A stretch of DNA of 64,000 nucleotides from Methanoregulaceae archaeon (GCA_020850325.1 JADZEW010000022.1:62001-126000); one strand, 5' to 3'. Shown: positions 19,844 to 29,409, counted from the stretch's first letter. Notes: generated from the letters alone by a model not told the origin. Numbers and translations: made by a program.

Positions 19844-21727
19844 TCAACGCAAGAGTCGGAGTCCGTTCAAGATCACGATGACCGTGCTTCCTTCGTGGCC
19901 GATGACCGCGAGGGGGAGCGGCAACTCGAAGAAGAGGGAACTGACGGTAAGGGCGATGATGACGCCCGCGGCGAACACGAGGTTGGCGGTGATGATCCGT
20001 GAGGTTCGCTCGCCCAGAGCGATGACCTGAGGGACGCGCACGAGGCGATCTTGCATGAGGACGATATCGGCGGCATTGAGGGCGATGTCGCTTCCGAGCC
20101 CGCCCATGGCGATTCCGACTGATGCTCGCGAAAGAGCAGGCGCGTCGTTGATGCCGTCGCCGACCATCATCACGGGCTGGCCGGACTCCTCAAGTTCGGC
20201 GATCCGGTGGGTCTTGTCCGCGGGAAGTAAACCGCCGTGGAATTCCTCGACTCCGACTTCCTCGGCAACGGCCTTGGCGGTCGGAACGGTGTCGCCGGTG
20301 AGCATGATCACGCGGCGGCCCGATGCCTTCAGCTGGCGGACGACCTCCGGTGCCTCAGGTCGGGGAGCGTCGCGCAGTCCGAGCGCAGCGAACTTCCCTT
20401 GGAACTCCATAATCGCTACGGTCATGCCTCGCGATTGAAGCTCCTCGACATGGCCCGCGAATTCGGCGGGCAGATGGTCGAAGAACCGTTGCTGGCCGAT
20501 GTGAACTGTGCCCTCGGCGAGGTGGGCTTCTATTCCGAGGCCGGGATGGTCGGTTTGCTCATGCGCCTCGGGAACGTCGATTCCGCTTTCCCGGGCGGAT
20601 CGAGTGATCGCGACCGCAAGCGGGTGACTGCTGTACTGCTCGGCAGCCGCGGCGGCTCGGAGCATGTGTCGGGCGTCTTCGGAAAGGTCACCCGTGCCGT
20701 GCCAGCAAGCCTTGTCTTCTCGGCAAACCGCCCCGGCGGCGACCGGCGCGCACACGCAGATTTCGGCCAACTGAGGGGTGCCGGCGGTCAGCGTGCCGGT
20801 CTTGTCCATCACCACCACTTTGATGGCGCGGAGCCGCTCGAGGTACTCGCCACCGCGCACGAGGATGCCCTGCCGACCTGCCCAAGCCAGGGCACTCAGG
20901 GTGGATGCCGGAGTCGAGATGACCATCGCACACGGGCTCAACGCGACCAGGAGCACCAGCGCCCCGTACAGAGCTTCGTGGATCGGCTGCTTCAGCGAGA
21001 GCCGGACCAGCAGCGCCACGATAAACACGGCGATCACGAAGAAGGTGTACCGCTGGCCGAACCACTGGCTGATGCGCTCGCCGCTCGCCTTGTTCTCCTG
21101 CGCATCGCGGACGAGATCGACCACCTTATCCAGCATGGTTCCGCCCGCCGGGGCGGTAACGCGCATGACGAACATGCCGTCGAGGTTTTGAGTTCCCGCG
21201 AGAACAGGCTCGCCCGCCGCTTTGGGTACAGGGACGCTTTCGCCGGTCATCGCGGCTTGGTTGACGCTGGTGTTTCCCGACTCAACCTCGCCATCGACCG
21301 GGATGTTTTCGAAGGCGGCCACGCGAACGCGGTCACCGACCACGAGGTCATGGGTGGGGACGAGCTTATCGCCTTCGTCGGTGAGAAGCGTTGCGCGGTC
21401 GGGACGCAGCTTGACGAGCCCTTCGATGGCCGACTTGGTCTTGGCCATTGCGTAGGTTTCGAGCGTGCCCGAGAGGCTGAACAAGAAGAGCAGGGCGGCG
21501 GCATCCGCGGGGCGCCCAACGACAATCGCTCCGATCGCAGCCAGCACCATCAGAAAGTTGACGTCGATCGATCGCTCGCGCAAGGAGTCCCAGGTGGTGC
21601 GGAGCGCAAACACCGAACCAAAGGCCGCGCTGGCGTAGGCCCATGCGGGCCCAGCCACATACCCAAGCACGAGAAACACTCCGCACAGAGCGGTGAGAAC
21701 TGCTTGAGCGTTGCGTAGCCACCCCAT
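19844..21727 (-). CDS. P1B-4-type heavy metal ATPase
   Basis: DKTGTLT, TGES, GDGINDAPAL, SPC metal motif (VALSPCAMVISTPAS) and HEGST near C-terminus. Confidence 0.93.
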   Translation of the reverse strand: MGWLRNAQAVLTALCGVFLVLGYVAGPAWAYASAAFGSVFALRTTWDSLRERSIDVNFLMVLAAIGAIVVGRPADAAALLFLFSLSGTLETYAMAKTKSAIEGLVKLRPDRATLLTDEGDKLVPTHDLVVGDRVRVAAFENIPVDGEVESGNTSVNQAAMTGESVPVPKAAGEPVLAGTQNLDGMFVMRVTAPAGGTMLDKVVDLVRDAQENKASGERISQWFGQRYTFFVIAVFIVALLVRLSLKQPIHEALYGALVLLVALSPCAMVISTPASTLSALAWAGRQGILVRGGEYLERLRAIKVVVMDKTGTLTAGTPQLAEICVCAPVAAGAVCREDKACWHGTGDLSEDARHMLRAAAAAEQYSSHPLAVAITRSARESGIDVPEAHEQTDHPGLGIEAHLAEGTVHIGQQRFFDHLPAEFAGHVEELQSRGMTVAIMEFQGKFAALGLRDAPRPEAPEVVRQLKASGRRVIMLTGDTVPTAKAVAEEVGVEEFHGGLLPADKTHRIAELEESGQPVMMVGDGINDAPALSRASVGIAMGGLGSDIALNAADIVLMQDRLVRVPQVIALGERTSRIITANLVFAAGVIIALTVSSLFFELPLPLAVIGHEGSTVIVILNGLRLLR

Positions 21728-21769
21728 GTCTGGATTATGGACGACCTACACGTGCGGCACAATGCAGCT

Positions 21770-22351
21770 ATGGTCTCGCGGAGCCTCGTTCTTGAAGGGA
21801 AGTTCGTGCGGTTGGAGCCACTGAGCGCTTCGCACGCGATCGACCTGTGGCGGCTTGCGGATGAGGTCACGCTCGCCTATCTCAATCTTTGGCATCCCGT
21901 TTCGACCGAAGACGCGATGGCCGAACTGATCAACCGCGTGCTCAATGCCGAAGAGTCGGTGTTCTTCGCGGTCATCGACCGGGGAACGGGTCAGGCGGTG
22001 GGATCGACGAGCTACCTCGATCTGCGACCTGCCCATCGGAGTCTTGAGATCGGCAACACGTGGATTGGGCGGGAGGCTCAGGGCACCGCGATCAACCCGG
22101 AGATGAAGCTCCTGCTGCTCGAACACGCATTCGAGAGTCTGGATTGTGTGCGGGTGCAACTGAAGACCGATGCCCGTAACGTCCAAAGCCAAGCCGCGAT
22201 GCGCAAACTTGGGGCAGTCTGCGAAGGGACACTGAGGCAACACCTCATTTGCCGTGATGGCTTCATTCGAGACACGGTGATGTTCAGCATCACTGACGAC
22301 GAGTGGCCCACCGTTCGCGAAGGGCTTCGTGAGCGTTTAACGACCCCCTAA
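21770..22351 (+). CDS. GNAT family N-acetyltransferase
   Basis: RimJ/RimL-like VRLEPLSASHA..., IGNTWIGREAQGTAINPEMKLLLLEHAFE. Confidence 0.88.
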   Translation: MVSRSLVLEGKFVRLEPLSASHAIDLWRLADEVTLAYLNLWHPVSTEDAMAELINRVLNAEESVFFAVIDRGTGQAVGSTSYLDLRPAHRSLEIGNTWIGREAQGTAINPEMKLLLLEHAFESLDCVRVQLKTDARNVQSQAAMRKLGAVCEGTLRQHLICRDGFIRDTVMFSITDDEWPTVREGLRERLTTP

Positions 22352-22376
22352 TCAAGATCCCTGTACAATTAAGGGC

Positions 22377-23879
22377 ATGGCTATCTCCCGACGATCCGTT
22401 CTCGGGGCCGGTGCGCTCGGTGCGCTCGGCCTCGCCCTGCCCAATCTAAGTTTGGGTCAGTCCGATGGGGAGAAGCGACGAGCCAAGAACGTGATCTTCT
22501 GCGTGTCGGACGGGATGAGCCTCGGCACCTTGTCGATGGTCGACCAACTGAGCCGCTTGTTGCATGGGCGACCGTCTTACTGGGCGGAACTGCTGAATCA
22601 AGAGTATGTGGTCAACGGATTCCAAGAGACGAGATCGCTGAACTCGGTGGTCACCGACTCTGCCGCTGCCGCCTCAACGTGGGGCAGTGGGCGGAGGATC
22701 TGGAGTGGAGCGCTGAACGAGTTTCCCGACGGCACCAAGCTTCGCACCCTGACTCAGTTGCTCGGCGAGGCAAAGGTGCGGACGGGCTTGGTCACGACCG
22801 CGACGATCACCCACGCGACTCCGGCCGGGTTCTGCGTGAACGCTCCCACTCGGGATAATCAGCCCTTTATCGCGACTCAGTATCTGGCTTCGGGCGTGGA
22901 CGTGTTGATGGGCGGCGGCACGCAGTACTTCGACGCCAGCAAACGAACGGACAAGCGCGATCTGTTCTCCGACTTCGCCAAAGCCGGCTATGCGGTGGCT
23001 AAGTCTCGCGAGGAGATGTTGGCGATCGAGGGCTCGAAAGCACTGGGCATCTACTCGAACTCACACTTGCCTTACTGGGTCGATCACATGAACTCGCCGG
23101 AGCTCATGCGCAGCACCCCAACCCTTGCCGAGATGAGCCGCAAGGCGATCGACATGCTGAAGGGCAGTGATCAAGGCTTCCTTCTTCAGATCGAAGGAGC
23201 CAAGATCGACCACGCCGCCCACGGCAATGACCTAGCGGGTCTCATCTACGACCAGATTGCCTTCGAGGCGGCGGTCAAGGTTGCCATCGACTTTGCCATC
23301 GAGGATGGAGAGACGCTTGTGGTTATCACTACCGACCATGGCAATGCAAGCCCCACGCTCAATGGCGCGGGCGCAGGTTACGGTGATTCCGAGGCTGGCC
23401 TCGCTCGGGTGGCGAAGATGAAATCCAGCTACGACCGACTCTTTACCGAACTCGGCACCGAGCCCAAGGCCGCTAAGATTCGGGAGTCAATCGAGGCGCA
23501 CCTTGGCATCGCGATCAAGCCCGAAGAAGCCGAGCTCTTGGCGGGCAAGTCGCCCTTCGCGAGCTCGATCTTCTACGGCGGACGAAACGCGACCCTGTCG
23601 GTGATTCTCGGCAACTACACCAAGGTCACTTGGACGAGCGGCAACCATACGTCGGATCACGTGCTGTGCACGGCTTTCGGCCCCGGCAAGGAGGCGTTCC
23701 ACGGCCTCACGCCGAACGTGGCCTCGTTCGCCAACATCTTGGCGCACTACGATATCCGTCACGAGAACCCGAAGATGACGTATGAGGAAGCGAAGAAAAT
23801 CCGCGATGCGAAGAATGTCAAAGACGGTGACGGCGGTCTCGCGGCTCACCTCCACGCTGATGTCTGCGACTGTGACTGA
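22377..23879 (+). CDS. Tat-exported alkaline phosphatase
   Basis: SRRSVLGAGALGALGLALP Tat-like signal; FCVSDGMSLGT, TDSAAAASTWGSG, TTDHGN, GNHTSDHV. Confidence 0.93.
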   Translation: MAISRRSVLGAGALGALGLALPNLSLGQSDGEKRRAKNVIFCVSDGMSLGTLSMVDQLSRLLHGRPSYWAELLNQEYVVNGFQETRSLNSVVTDSAAAASTWGSGRRIWSGALNEFPDGTKLRTLTQLLGEAKVRTGLVTTATITHATPAGFCVNAPTRDNQPFIATQYLASGVDVLMGGGTQYFDASKRTDKRDLFSDFAKAGYAVAKSREEMLAIEGSKALGIYSNSHLPYWVDHMNSPELMRSTPTLAEMSRKAIDMLKGSDQGFLLQIEGAKIDHAAHGNDLAGLIYDQIAFEAAVKVAIDFAIEDGETLVVITTDHGNASPTLNGAGAGYGDSEAGLARVAKMKSSYDRLFTELGTEPKAAKIRESIEAHLGIAIKPEEAELLAGKSPFASSIFYGGRNATLSVILGNYTKVTWTSGNHTSDHVLCTAFGPGKEAFHGLTPNVASFANILAHYDIRHENPKMTYEEAKKIRDAKNVKDGDGGLAAHLHADVCDCD

Positions 23880-23886
23880 TTGAGAT

Positions 23887-24240
23887 TCAGTCTGAGATCG
23901 GCTCGCTGTTGACCTGCAGGCCGTCAGGCGTCATGTCGCGGTAGAAGCACGACCGATAGTTGTCGTGGCATGCCGCGCCGACTTGCTCCACGTCGATGAG
24001 CAGGGTATCGAGGTCGCAATCGACTCGGATGCGCTTCACGGCTTGGGTGTGGCCGCTGGTTTCGCCCTTGACCCAAAACTCCCGGCGCGAGCGGCTCCAA
24101 TAGGTGCACTTGCCGGTCTCCATGGTTCTCCGCAGCGACTCTGCGTTCATCCAAGCCATCATCAGAACCTCGCCATTGTCGGCATCGACGATGACGGCGG
24201 GGATGAGGCCATCGAGGTTGAACTTGAGCTGGTCGATCAT
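23887..24240 (-). CDS. hisI: Phosphoribosyl-AMP cyclohydrolase
   Basis: [40 protein letters not shown]...DCDLDTLL...[11 protein letters not shown]. Confidence 0.95.
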   Translation of the reverse strand: MIDQLKFNLDGLIPAVIVDADNGEVLMMAWMNAESLRRTMETGKCTYWSRSRREFWVKGETSGHTQAVKRIRVDCDLDTLLIDVEQVGAACHDNYRSCFYRDMTPDGLQVNSEPISD

Positions 24241-24304
24241 TTGACCAATTGTAGGACGGCCAAGGCATGCCCTGCTTGGTAGATTCGAAAGGGGTCCGCC
24301 GTGC

Positions 24305-24310
24305 TATAAT
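24305..24310 (+). promoter_or_regulatory. Putative -10 box of rpsR
   Basis: TATAAT 31 nt upstream of rpsR start. Confidence 0.4.
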
Positions 24311-24341
24311 CTTTGTTCGAACTCCGATTTTGGACCAGCAT

Positions 24342-24764
24342 ATGAGTGAAGATTTGAAGACAGGCGTCGTTGGGGCGCGAATGGACAAAGACTTTGCCGC
24401 GGAGACCGGTGGCAAGTTCCGCGGTCGCAAGCGACGCAAAGTGAGCTACCTGACGATCAATAAGATCGAAGTGGTTGATTACAAGGATGTCAACATCCTC
24501 CGCAAGTTCATCAACGATCGCGGAAAGATGCTCCCTTGCCGCCAGACCGGCAACACCGCCAAGCAGCAGCGCATGATCGCTCGTGCGATTCGCCGAGCCC
24601 GTGAGCTGGCCCTTCTTCCGTTCGTGGTGACCGAGATGAGCGCAGATCGACGCGAGTTCACGCCGCGCCGCGCGCCGCGAGAGCACGGTCAAGGTCATGG
24701 TCAGTCTTCCGCTCCCGCGCCGGTCGAAGCCGCTCCGGCCGCCGAAACCACGGCAACCGAGTAG
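24342..24764 (+). CDS. rpsR: 30S ribosomal protein S18
   Basis: [40 protein letters not shown]; extended N- and C-termini. Confidence 0.93.
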   Translation: MSEDLKTGVVGARMDKDFAAETGGKFRGRKRRKVSYLTINKIEVVDYKDVNILRKFINDRGKMLPCRQTGNTAKQQRMIARAIRRARELALLPFVVTEMSADRREFTPRRAPREHGQGHGQSSAPAPVEAAPAAETTATE

Positions 24765-24783
24765 GGATTTCTACCGCAATATC

Positions 24784-24815
24784 AAGCCCCCTCCCGCCCA
24801 GCGGTAGGGGGCTTT
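24784..24815 (+). terminator. Terminator-like hairpin after rpsR
   Basis: AAGCCCCCT...AGGGGGCTT stem; short T tract. Confidence 0.65.
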
Positions 24816-24828
24816 GCTACAATTGACT

Positions 24829-25062
24829 ATGTCCACCGTGCGCGTCTACGTCACCCTCAAACCCTCGCTCCTCGATTCGGCCGGGAGAACCGTGACGGAT
24901 TCATTGCAGAAGCTGGGTTTCGACGAGGTGAAGGATGCCCGGATCGGCAAGGTGATCGAGATGGTCGTCGACCCGTACGATGAGGCCCGCGTTCGGGAGA
25001 TGGGTGAGCGCCTGCTCGCCAATCCCGTCATCGAGAACTTCCGCATCGAGGTGGCCGGTTGA
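24829..25062 (+). CDS. purS: FGAM synthase subunit PurS
   Basis: VRVYVTLKPSLLDSAGRTVTDSLQKLGFDEVKDARIGKVIEM. Confidence 0.93.
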   Translation: MSTVRVYVTLKPSLLDSAGRTVTDSLQKLGFDEVKDARIGKVIEMVVDPYDEARVREMGERLLANPVIENFRIEVAG

Positions 25063-25742
25063 AGGTCGCCGTCGTTCGCTTTCCCGGCGCGAACTGTGAC
25101 CAGGATGCGCTCTGGTCGCTGCGGGACGATCTTTGCCTGAGCGCGGAGTACGTGTGGCACGAGGACACCAGCCTGGCCGGATTCGACGCCGTCATCCTGC
25201 CCGGTGGGTTCACCTATGGCGACTATCTGAGGTGCGGCGCTATTGCCGCCCGCGCGCCGATTATGGCGGAGGTCGCTCGCTTTGCCCTGGAAGGTCGCTT
25301 CGTTATCGGGGTCTGCAACGGATTCCAAGTGCTGTGCGAAGCGGGATTGCTGCCGGGGGCGCTGCTGCTGAACCAGAACCAGAAGTTCCTCTGCCAAGAC
25401 GTTTATCTTCGCGCCGAGAATCGGACGTCGCCGTGGACCGAAGGCGTCGATCATATCTTGCGCATCCCGATCGCGCATGGAGAGGGCCGCTATGTTTGCG
25501 ACGATCTGACCCTCGCCCGACTTGCCAGTGAGGACAGAATCGCGTTTCGTTACGTGGATGCAGAAGGTCGACAGACGGAAGAATCTAACCCAAATGGATC
25601 GGTAGATTCGATTGCGGGAGTATTGAACGACGCTGGAAACGTATTAGGAATGATGCCGCACCCCGAGCGAGCGACGCGGAAGCTGTTGGGGTCGGATGAT
25701 GGCCGTCAGATCTTGGCGGCACTATGCCGTGTGACGGTTTGA
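25059..25742 (+). CDS. purQ: FGAM synthase subunit PurQ (glutaminase)
   Basis: VVRFPGANCDQD, LPGGFTYGDYLRCGAIAA, GVCNGFQVLCEAGLLPGAL, MMPHPER. Confidence 0.96.
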   Translation: MKVAVVRFPGANCDQDALWSLRDDLCLSAEYVWHEDTSLAGFDAVILPGGFTYGDYLRCGAIAARAPIMAEVARFALEGRFVIGVCNGFQVLCEAGLLPGALLLNQNQKFLCQDVYLRAENRTSPWTEGVDHILRIPIAHGEGRYVCDDLTLARLASEDRIAFRYVDAEGRQTEESNPNGSVDSIAGVLNDAGNVLGMMPHPERATRKLLGSDDGRQILAALCRVTV

Positions 25743-25818
25743 ACGTCGGAGGGAAGTGACCTCGTCTGAATACGAGGAGCCTTTCGACCGAAAAGAAAGA
25801 AGAGAGCCAAGCGGAAAC

Positions 25819-26538
25819 ATGAGAATTTTGATTGCAGGATTGGTTTTTGTGAGCTCGCTCGCCTTGAGCGCGGCTCAGGAGCGGGTTGTCTTGGGCAAGT
25901 TGGGCCAGGCAATCAAGGAGACCAAGATCCTCAGCAAGCCGGGCGGACGCGCGTATTACACCGCCAAGCCGTTTGAGTATCTCGTCCTTCGCACCAGCGA
26001 TAAGCCGAACACCTACAAGGTTCTGCTCCAGAACGGCCGCGATGGCTACGTCGCTTCCGACGATGTCGCGAAGCTCCCTTACGACGTCACCCGTCCTGCA
26101 ACCCCCAAGGCACCGACCGGCAGCCTCGGTTCGCCCCGCCGATCCGGTACCACGACCCTGACCTCTCGGTCGCGCGCATCGATTGCTGAGTATTCGCTGA
26201 ACTTCACCGGGACGCCCTACAAGTGGGGCGGCAACGATCCGAACAAGGGCATCGACTGTTCCGCCTTCGTGAAGTACCTCTACGGCCAGATCGGAGTGAG
26301 TCTGCCTCGCACCGCCGCCGAGCAGGTGAATGTGGGCCAGCCGATCGCGCGCCTCGAAGATCTCCAGCCGGGCGACCGCCTCTACTTCTGGAGTTCATCG
26401 CGCAACAAGATCGGCCACACTGGCATCTATCTCGGTAACGGCTACTTTAGCCATGCCACGTCCAGCAAGGGCAAGGTCACAACCGACTATCTGGGCGAGC
26501 AGAAGTGGTTGAAGATTTTGGTCGCCGCGCGCCGCTAG
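25819..26538 (+). CDS. NlpC/P60 family cell-wall hydrolase
   Basis: Signal peptide, SH3-like N-half, GTPYKWGGNDPNKGIDCSAFVKYLYGQIG...LPRTAAEQ...KIGHTGIYLGNGYF. Confidence 0.93.
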   Translation: MRILIAGLVFVSSLALSAAQERVVLGKLGQAIKETKILSKPGGRAYYTAKPFEYLVLRTSDKPNTYKVLLQNGRDGYVASDDVAKLPYDVTRPATPKAPTGSLGSPRRSGTTTLTSRSRASIAEYSLNFTGTPYKWGGNDPNKGIDCSAFVKYLYGQIGVSLPRTAAEQVNVGQPIARLEDLQPGDRLYFWSSSRNKIGHTGIYLGNGYFSHATSSKGKVTTDYLGEQKWLKILVAARR

Positions 26539-27725
26539 ACCAGCTTCCGATACTGGTGCTTCCCGACTCGGAGGATCTTTCCAACCAAATCTTGCCGGGG
26601 GATGCGGATTCCCGCGTCGCTGAGTTTCTCCTCGTCGAGCGAGATTGCACCCGCTTTCATGAGGTCCTTTGCCGCGCCGTTGCTCTTCGCAAGCCCCAAC
26701 TGCGCCACCAGAGCGGGAATCGACACCAGATCACCTAAGTCGTTAGGGATGGCCGCCTCGGGGGCGTCAGTGACCGTCTGGCGTTTTGAGAACGTCTCCA
26801 CGAAGTACCGCTCAGCCTCGTTGGCGGCCTCATCAGAGTGGTACAGCGCGACGATCGCCTTGGCGAGCTCGACCTTGGAATCACGAGGGTTCTTTCCTTC
26901 GGCGCTGAGCTCCTTCACGCGCTCCATGGGAACATCGGTGCAAAGCTCGAACCAGTTGGCGATCAACTCGTCGGGGATCGACATCGTCTTGCCAAACATG
27001 TCGTTCGGCGAGTCGGTGATCGACACGTAGTTGCCGAGCGACTGGGACATCTTCTCTTTCCCGTCGGTGCCCACCAACAGCGGACACGTCATCACGACCT
27101 GCGGCGCCTGGCCGTATTGCTCCATGAGCGTCCGACCGACGAGGTTGTTGAAGAGTTGGTCGTTACCGCCGAGTTCGATGTCGGCGTTGATCTCGACGGA
27201 GTCCATGCCCTGGCACAGCGGATACATGATCTCGTGCATGGCGATCGGTCGATTCTCGCGGAGCCGGTTGGTGAAGTCGTCGCGCTCGAGGATTCGGGCG
27301 ACGGTGTAGCGCGAGCACAGCCGGATGACGTCCTCGAAAGTCATCTTGCCCAGCCAGTCCGCGTTGTAGAAGATCTCCGTTCGCTCGGGGATGAGGATCT
27401 TGAAGAGCTGTTCCTTGACGGCTTCGACGTTGATTTGCACTTCTTCGCGAGTCAACTGGCGGCGGGTCTTGCTCTTGCCGCTGGGGTCACCGATGAGGGC
27501 GGTGAAATCGCCGACGATGATGCAGCCGGTGTGGCCGAGCCTCTGGAAGTCGCGGATTTTGCGCAGAACCACGGCCCAACCGAGGGTGACATCCTTGGCG
27601 GTGGGGTCGAGTCCGAGCTTGACGCGCAACGGACGCCCCTCAGCGAGCTTCTTGCGGAGGTCGGTCTCATCGATGATCTGCGTCGTCCCCCGCCGCAGGA
27701 TGTCCATTTGTTGGTCGAGCGTCAT
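26535..27725 (-). CDS. tyrS: Tyrosyl-tRNA synthetase
   Basis: LGLDPTAKDVTLGWAVVLRKI...GDFTALIGDPSGKS...KEKMSQSLGNYVSI, S4-like C-terminus. Confidence 0.95.
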   Translation of the reverse strand: MTLDQQMDILRRGTTQIIDETDLRKKLAEGRPLRVKLGLDPTAKDVTLGWAVVLRKIRDFQRLGHTGCIIVGDFTALIGDPSGKSKTRRQLTREEVQINVEAVKEQLFKILIPERTEIFYNADWLGKMTFEDVIRLCSRYTVARILERDDFTNRLRENRPIAMHEIMYPLCQGMDSVEINADIELGGNDQLFNNLVGRTLMEQYGQAPQVVMTCPLLVGTDGKEKMSQSLGNYVSITDSPNDMFGKTMSIPDELIANWFELCTDVPMERVKELSAEGKNPRDSKVELAKAIVALYHSDEAANEAERYFVETFSKRQTVTDAPEAAIPNDLGDLVSIPALVAQLGLAKSNGAAKDLMKAGAISLDEEKLSDAGIRIPRQDLVGKILRVGKHQYRKLV

Positions 27726-27772
27726 GCTTCGGGAATTGTAGCGCGGAATGGGTGGAGGGCTTGGGTTGGCCC

Positions 27773-27915
27773 GGGCTCCCCCTCGCCTCGGTGATCGTCC
27801 GGGGAGAGGGGGCTGGGGGGTGAGGGGCTTCAGGCAAGCAGTTTGCGCCCCGCGCAGTATTCCTCTCCCTCCCCAACCCCTCCCTCTCGCCGGAGCGAAA
27901 GGGAGGGGCCATCGC
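27773..27915. repeat. G/C-rich intergenic repeat with imperfect inverted symmetry
   Basis: CTCCCCCTCGCC...GGAGAGGGGGCTGGGGGGTGAGGGG facing CCTCTCCCTCCCCAACCCCTCCCTCTCGCCGGAGCGAAAGGGAGGGG. Confidence 0.55.
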
Positions 27916-27949
27916 GTCGGGACGAGCCCACCGACGACCTCAGGCTGCG

Positions 27950-28339
27950 CTAGCCCGCAAAATCTCGCTCATAAATCGCGAAGGCCGCCGCCATAGAGCG
28001 CTCGTGGGTGATCGAAACCCACAACGTGCCTTCGAACGAGGGGTGGGTCACCCGCACGGCCAACTTCGAATCCACATCGGGCAGAATCTCGACATCCTGC
28101 CAAGACAATCGGAAGGGAAGGGCCTTTGCAGTTGCTTCCTTAGCCGCCCAGCGACCGGCGACCTGCTCGGCGGTGCGGCAGTACTCCCGCTCCGCGGGGG
28201 TGAGGATTCGACGGACAAACCGCGGGTTCCGCATGGCTCGCGCCACGCGGTCGACTTCGACCAGGTCCAGCCCTACTCCGCAGATCACCTCTCCAGTTTG
28301 GCATTGTGCAACCGGAACCCGGTCCGCAACGTCCTCCAA
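27950..28339 (-). CDS. acpS: Holo-[acyl-carrier-protein] synthase
   Basis: GVGLDLVEVDRVARAM...FVRRILTPAEREYCR...RWAAKEATAKAL; exact start uncertain. Confidence 0.88.
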   Translation of the reverse strand: MEDVADRVPVAQCQTGEVICGVGLDLVEVDRVARAMRNPRFVRRILTPAEREYCRTAEQVAGRWAAKEATAKALPFRLSWQDVEILPDVDSKLAVRVTHPSFEGTLWVSITHERSMAAAFAIYERDFAG

Positions 28340-28344
28340 TTGCC

Positions 28345-29301
28345 ATGCGCAATCCTCTGCCTTTCATTCTCTGGTTAGCCGCCACTGTCGGAAGCTGGTT
28401 CGCCTTCACTCCGTCCGTGGAGAACCCTGCCAACTTGCTGTGGGTGATTGGCGGATCGATCATCGGCGGCATCCTCGCGTCTTCGATCAAGGTTGCGGCG
28501 CAGTGGGAGCGGTCGCTGGTGTTCCGGTTGGGTCGGTTTAGTGCGGTGAAGGGCCCGGGGATCTTCTTCATCATGCCGTTCTTCGATTCGGTGAGGGCGG
28601 TCGATACGCGAATCGTCACCCTCGATATCCCGGTGCAGCAGGCGATTACCAAGGACAACGTGCCGGTTTCGATCGATGGCGTCATCTTCATGCGGGTGAG
28701 CAGTCCGGAAGATGCGGTGATCCAAGTTCAGAACTACGCCCACGCGATCCGGCAGTATGCGCAGACCGCGCTCCGCGACGTTATCGGTGCGATGACGCTC
28801 GACCAGATTCTCGCCGACCGCGAGCATGTCGGCCACCAGATCGAGAAGATGGTGGAGGCAGAGACCGCAGGTTGGGGTCTCGAGGTCGCGGCGATCCGGA
28901 TTCAGGACATCGTGCTGCCCGAGGATCTCAAGCGGGTTATGGCTCGGCAAGCTTCGGCCGAGCGCGAAAAACGCGCAAACATCACCAAGTCGGAAGGCGA
29001 CCGCGAAGCGGCGGAAAACCTGGCTGCGGCGGCGTCGACGATGTCGGCCAGCCCGGGTGCCCTGCAACTGCGCACGCTGCAAACCCTCGACTCGCTGGGT
29101 AGCTCGGCCGCGAATACGGTCGTCCTGGCTTTGCCGATCGAGGTCACCAACGCGCTGGGCGCGGTGCCGGGCTTAGCTCAGGCGGTCCAAGCGGCAGTCA
29201 AGCCGAAGACGGAGACGAAGGCGGAGGTCGATCGGGCCGCGCTTTCCACGCCGCGCAAGGTCGAGACGGATCAGGCTGGCGAGCAGACGACGCGGGGATG
29301 A
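28345..29301 (+). CDS. SPFH/band 7 (slipin-like) protein
   Basis: ERSLVFRLGRFSAVKGPGIFFIMPFFDSVRAVDTR...VPVSIDGVIFMRV. Confidence 0.92.
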   Translation: MRNPLPFILWLAATVGSWFAFTPSVENPANLLWVIGGSIIGGILASSIKVAAQWERSLVFRLGRFSAVKGPGIFFIMPFFDSVRAVDTRIVTLDIPVQQAITKDNVPVSIDGVIFMRVSSPEDAVIQVQNYAHAIRQYAQTALRDVIGAMTLDQILADREHVGHQIEKMVEAETAGWGLEVAAIRIQDIVLPEDLKRVMARQASAEREKRANITKSEGDREAAENLAAAASTMSASPGALQLRTLQTLDSLGSSAANTVVLALPIEVTNALGAVPGLAQAVQAAVKPKTETKAEVDRAALSTPRKVETDQAGEQTTRG

Positions 29302-29304
29302 GGT

Positions 29305-29360
29305 TGGTGGGCGAGGAGAGACTCGAACTCTCACGGCTATCAACCGCTGGAACCTAAATC
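29305..29360 (-). tRNA. Partial tRNA-Leu(UAG): displaced 3' half at island junction (attL-like)
   Basis: Minus strand ATTTAGGTTCCAGCGGTTGATAGCCGTGAGAGTTCGAGTCTCTCCTCGCCCACCA = anticodon loop to CCA. Confidence 0.85.
29347..29360 (+). repeat. Left attachment core
   Basis: CTGGAACCTAAATC identical to 58914-58927. Confidence 0.85.
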
Positions 29361-29409
29361 ACCCCAGCTCACCGATTTGAACCTATGGTGGCAGAATTCT
29401 GCCCTCCAT

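Noticed and set aside
20237-21718. 493-aa plus-strand ORF opposite the P1B-4 ATPase
   Set aside because: Antisense shadow of a well-supported ATPase; Arg/His/Asp-rich composition typical of spurious GC-rich ORFs
26838-27794. 318-aa plus-strand ORF across tyrS
   Set aside because: Antisense to tyrS; composition typical of a complement frame
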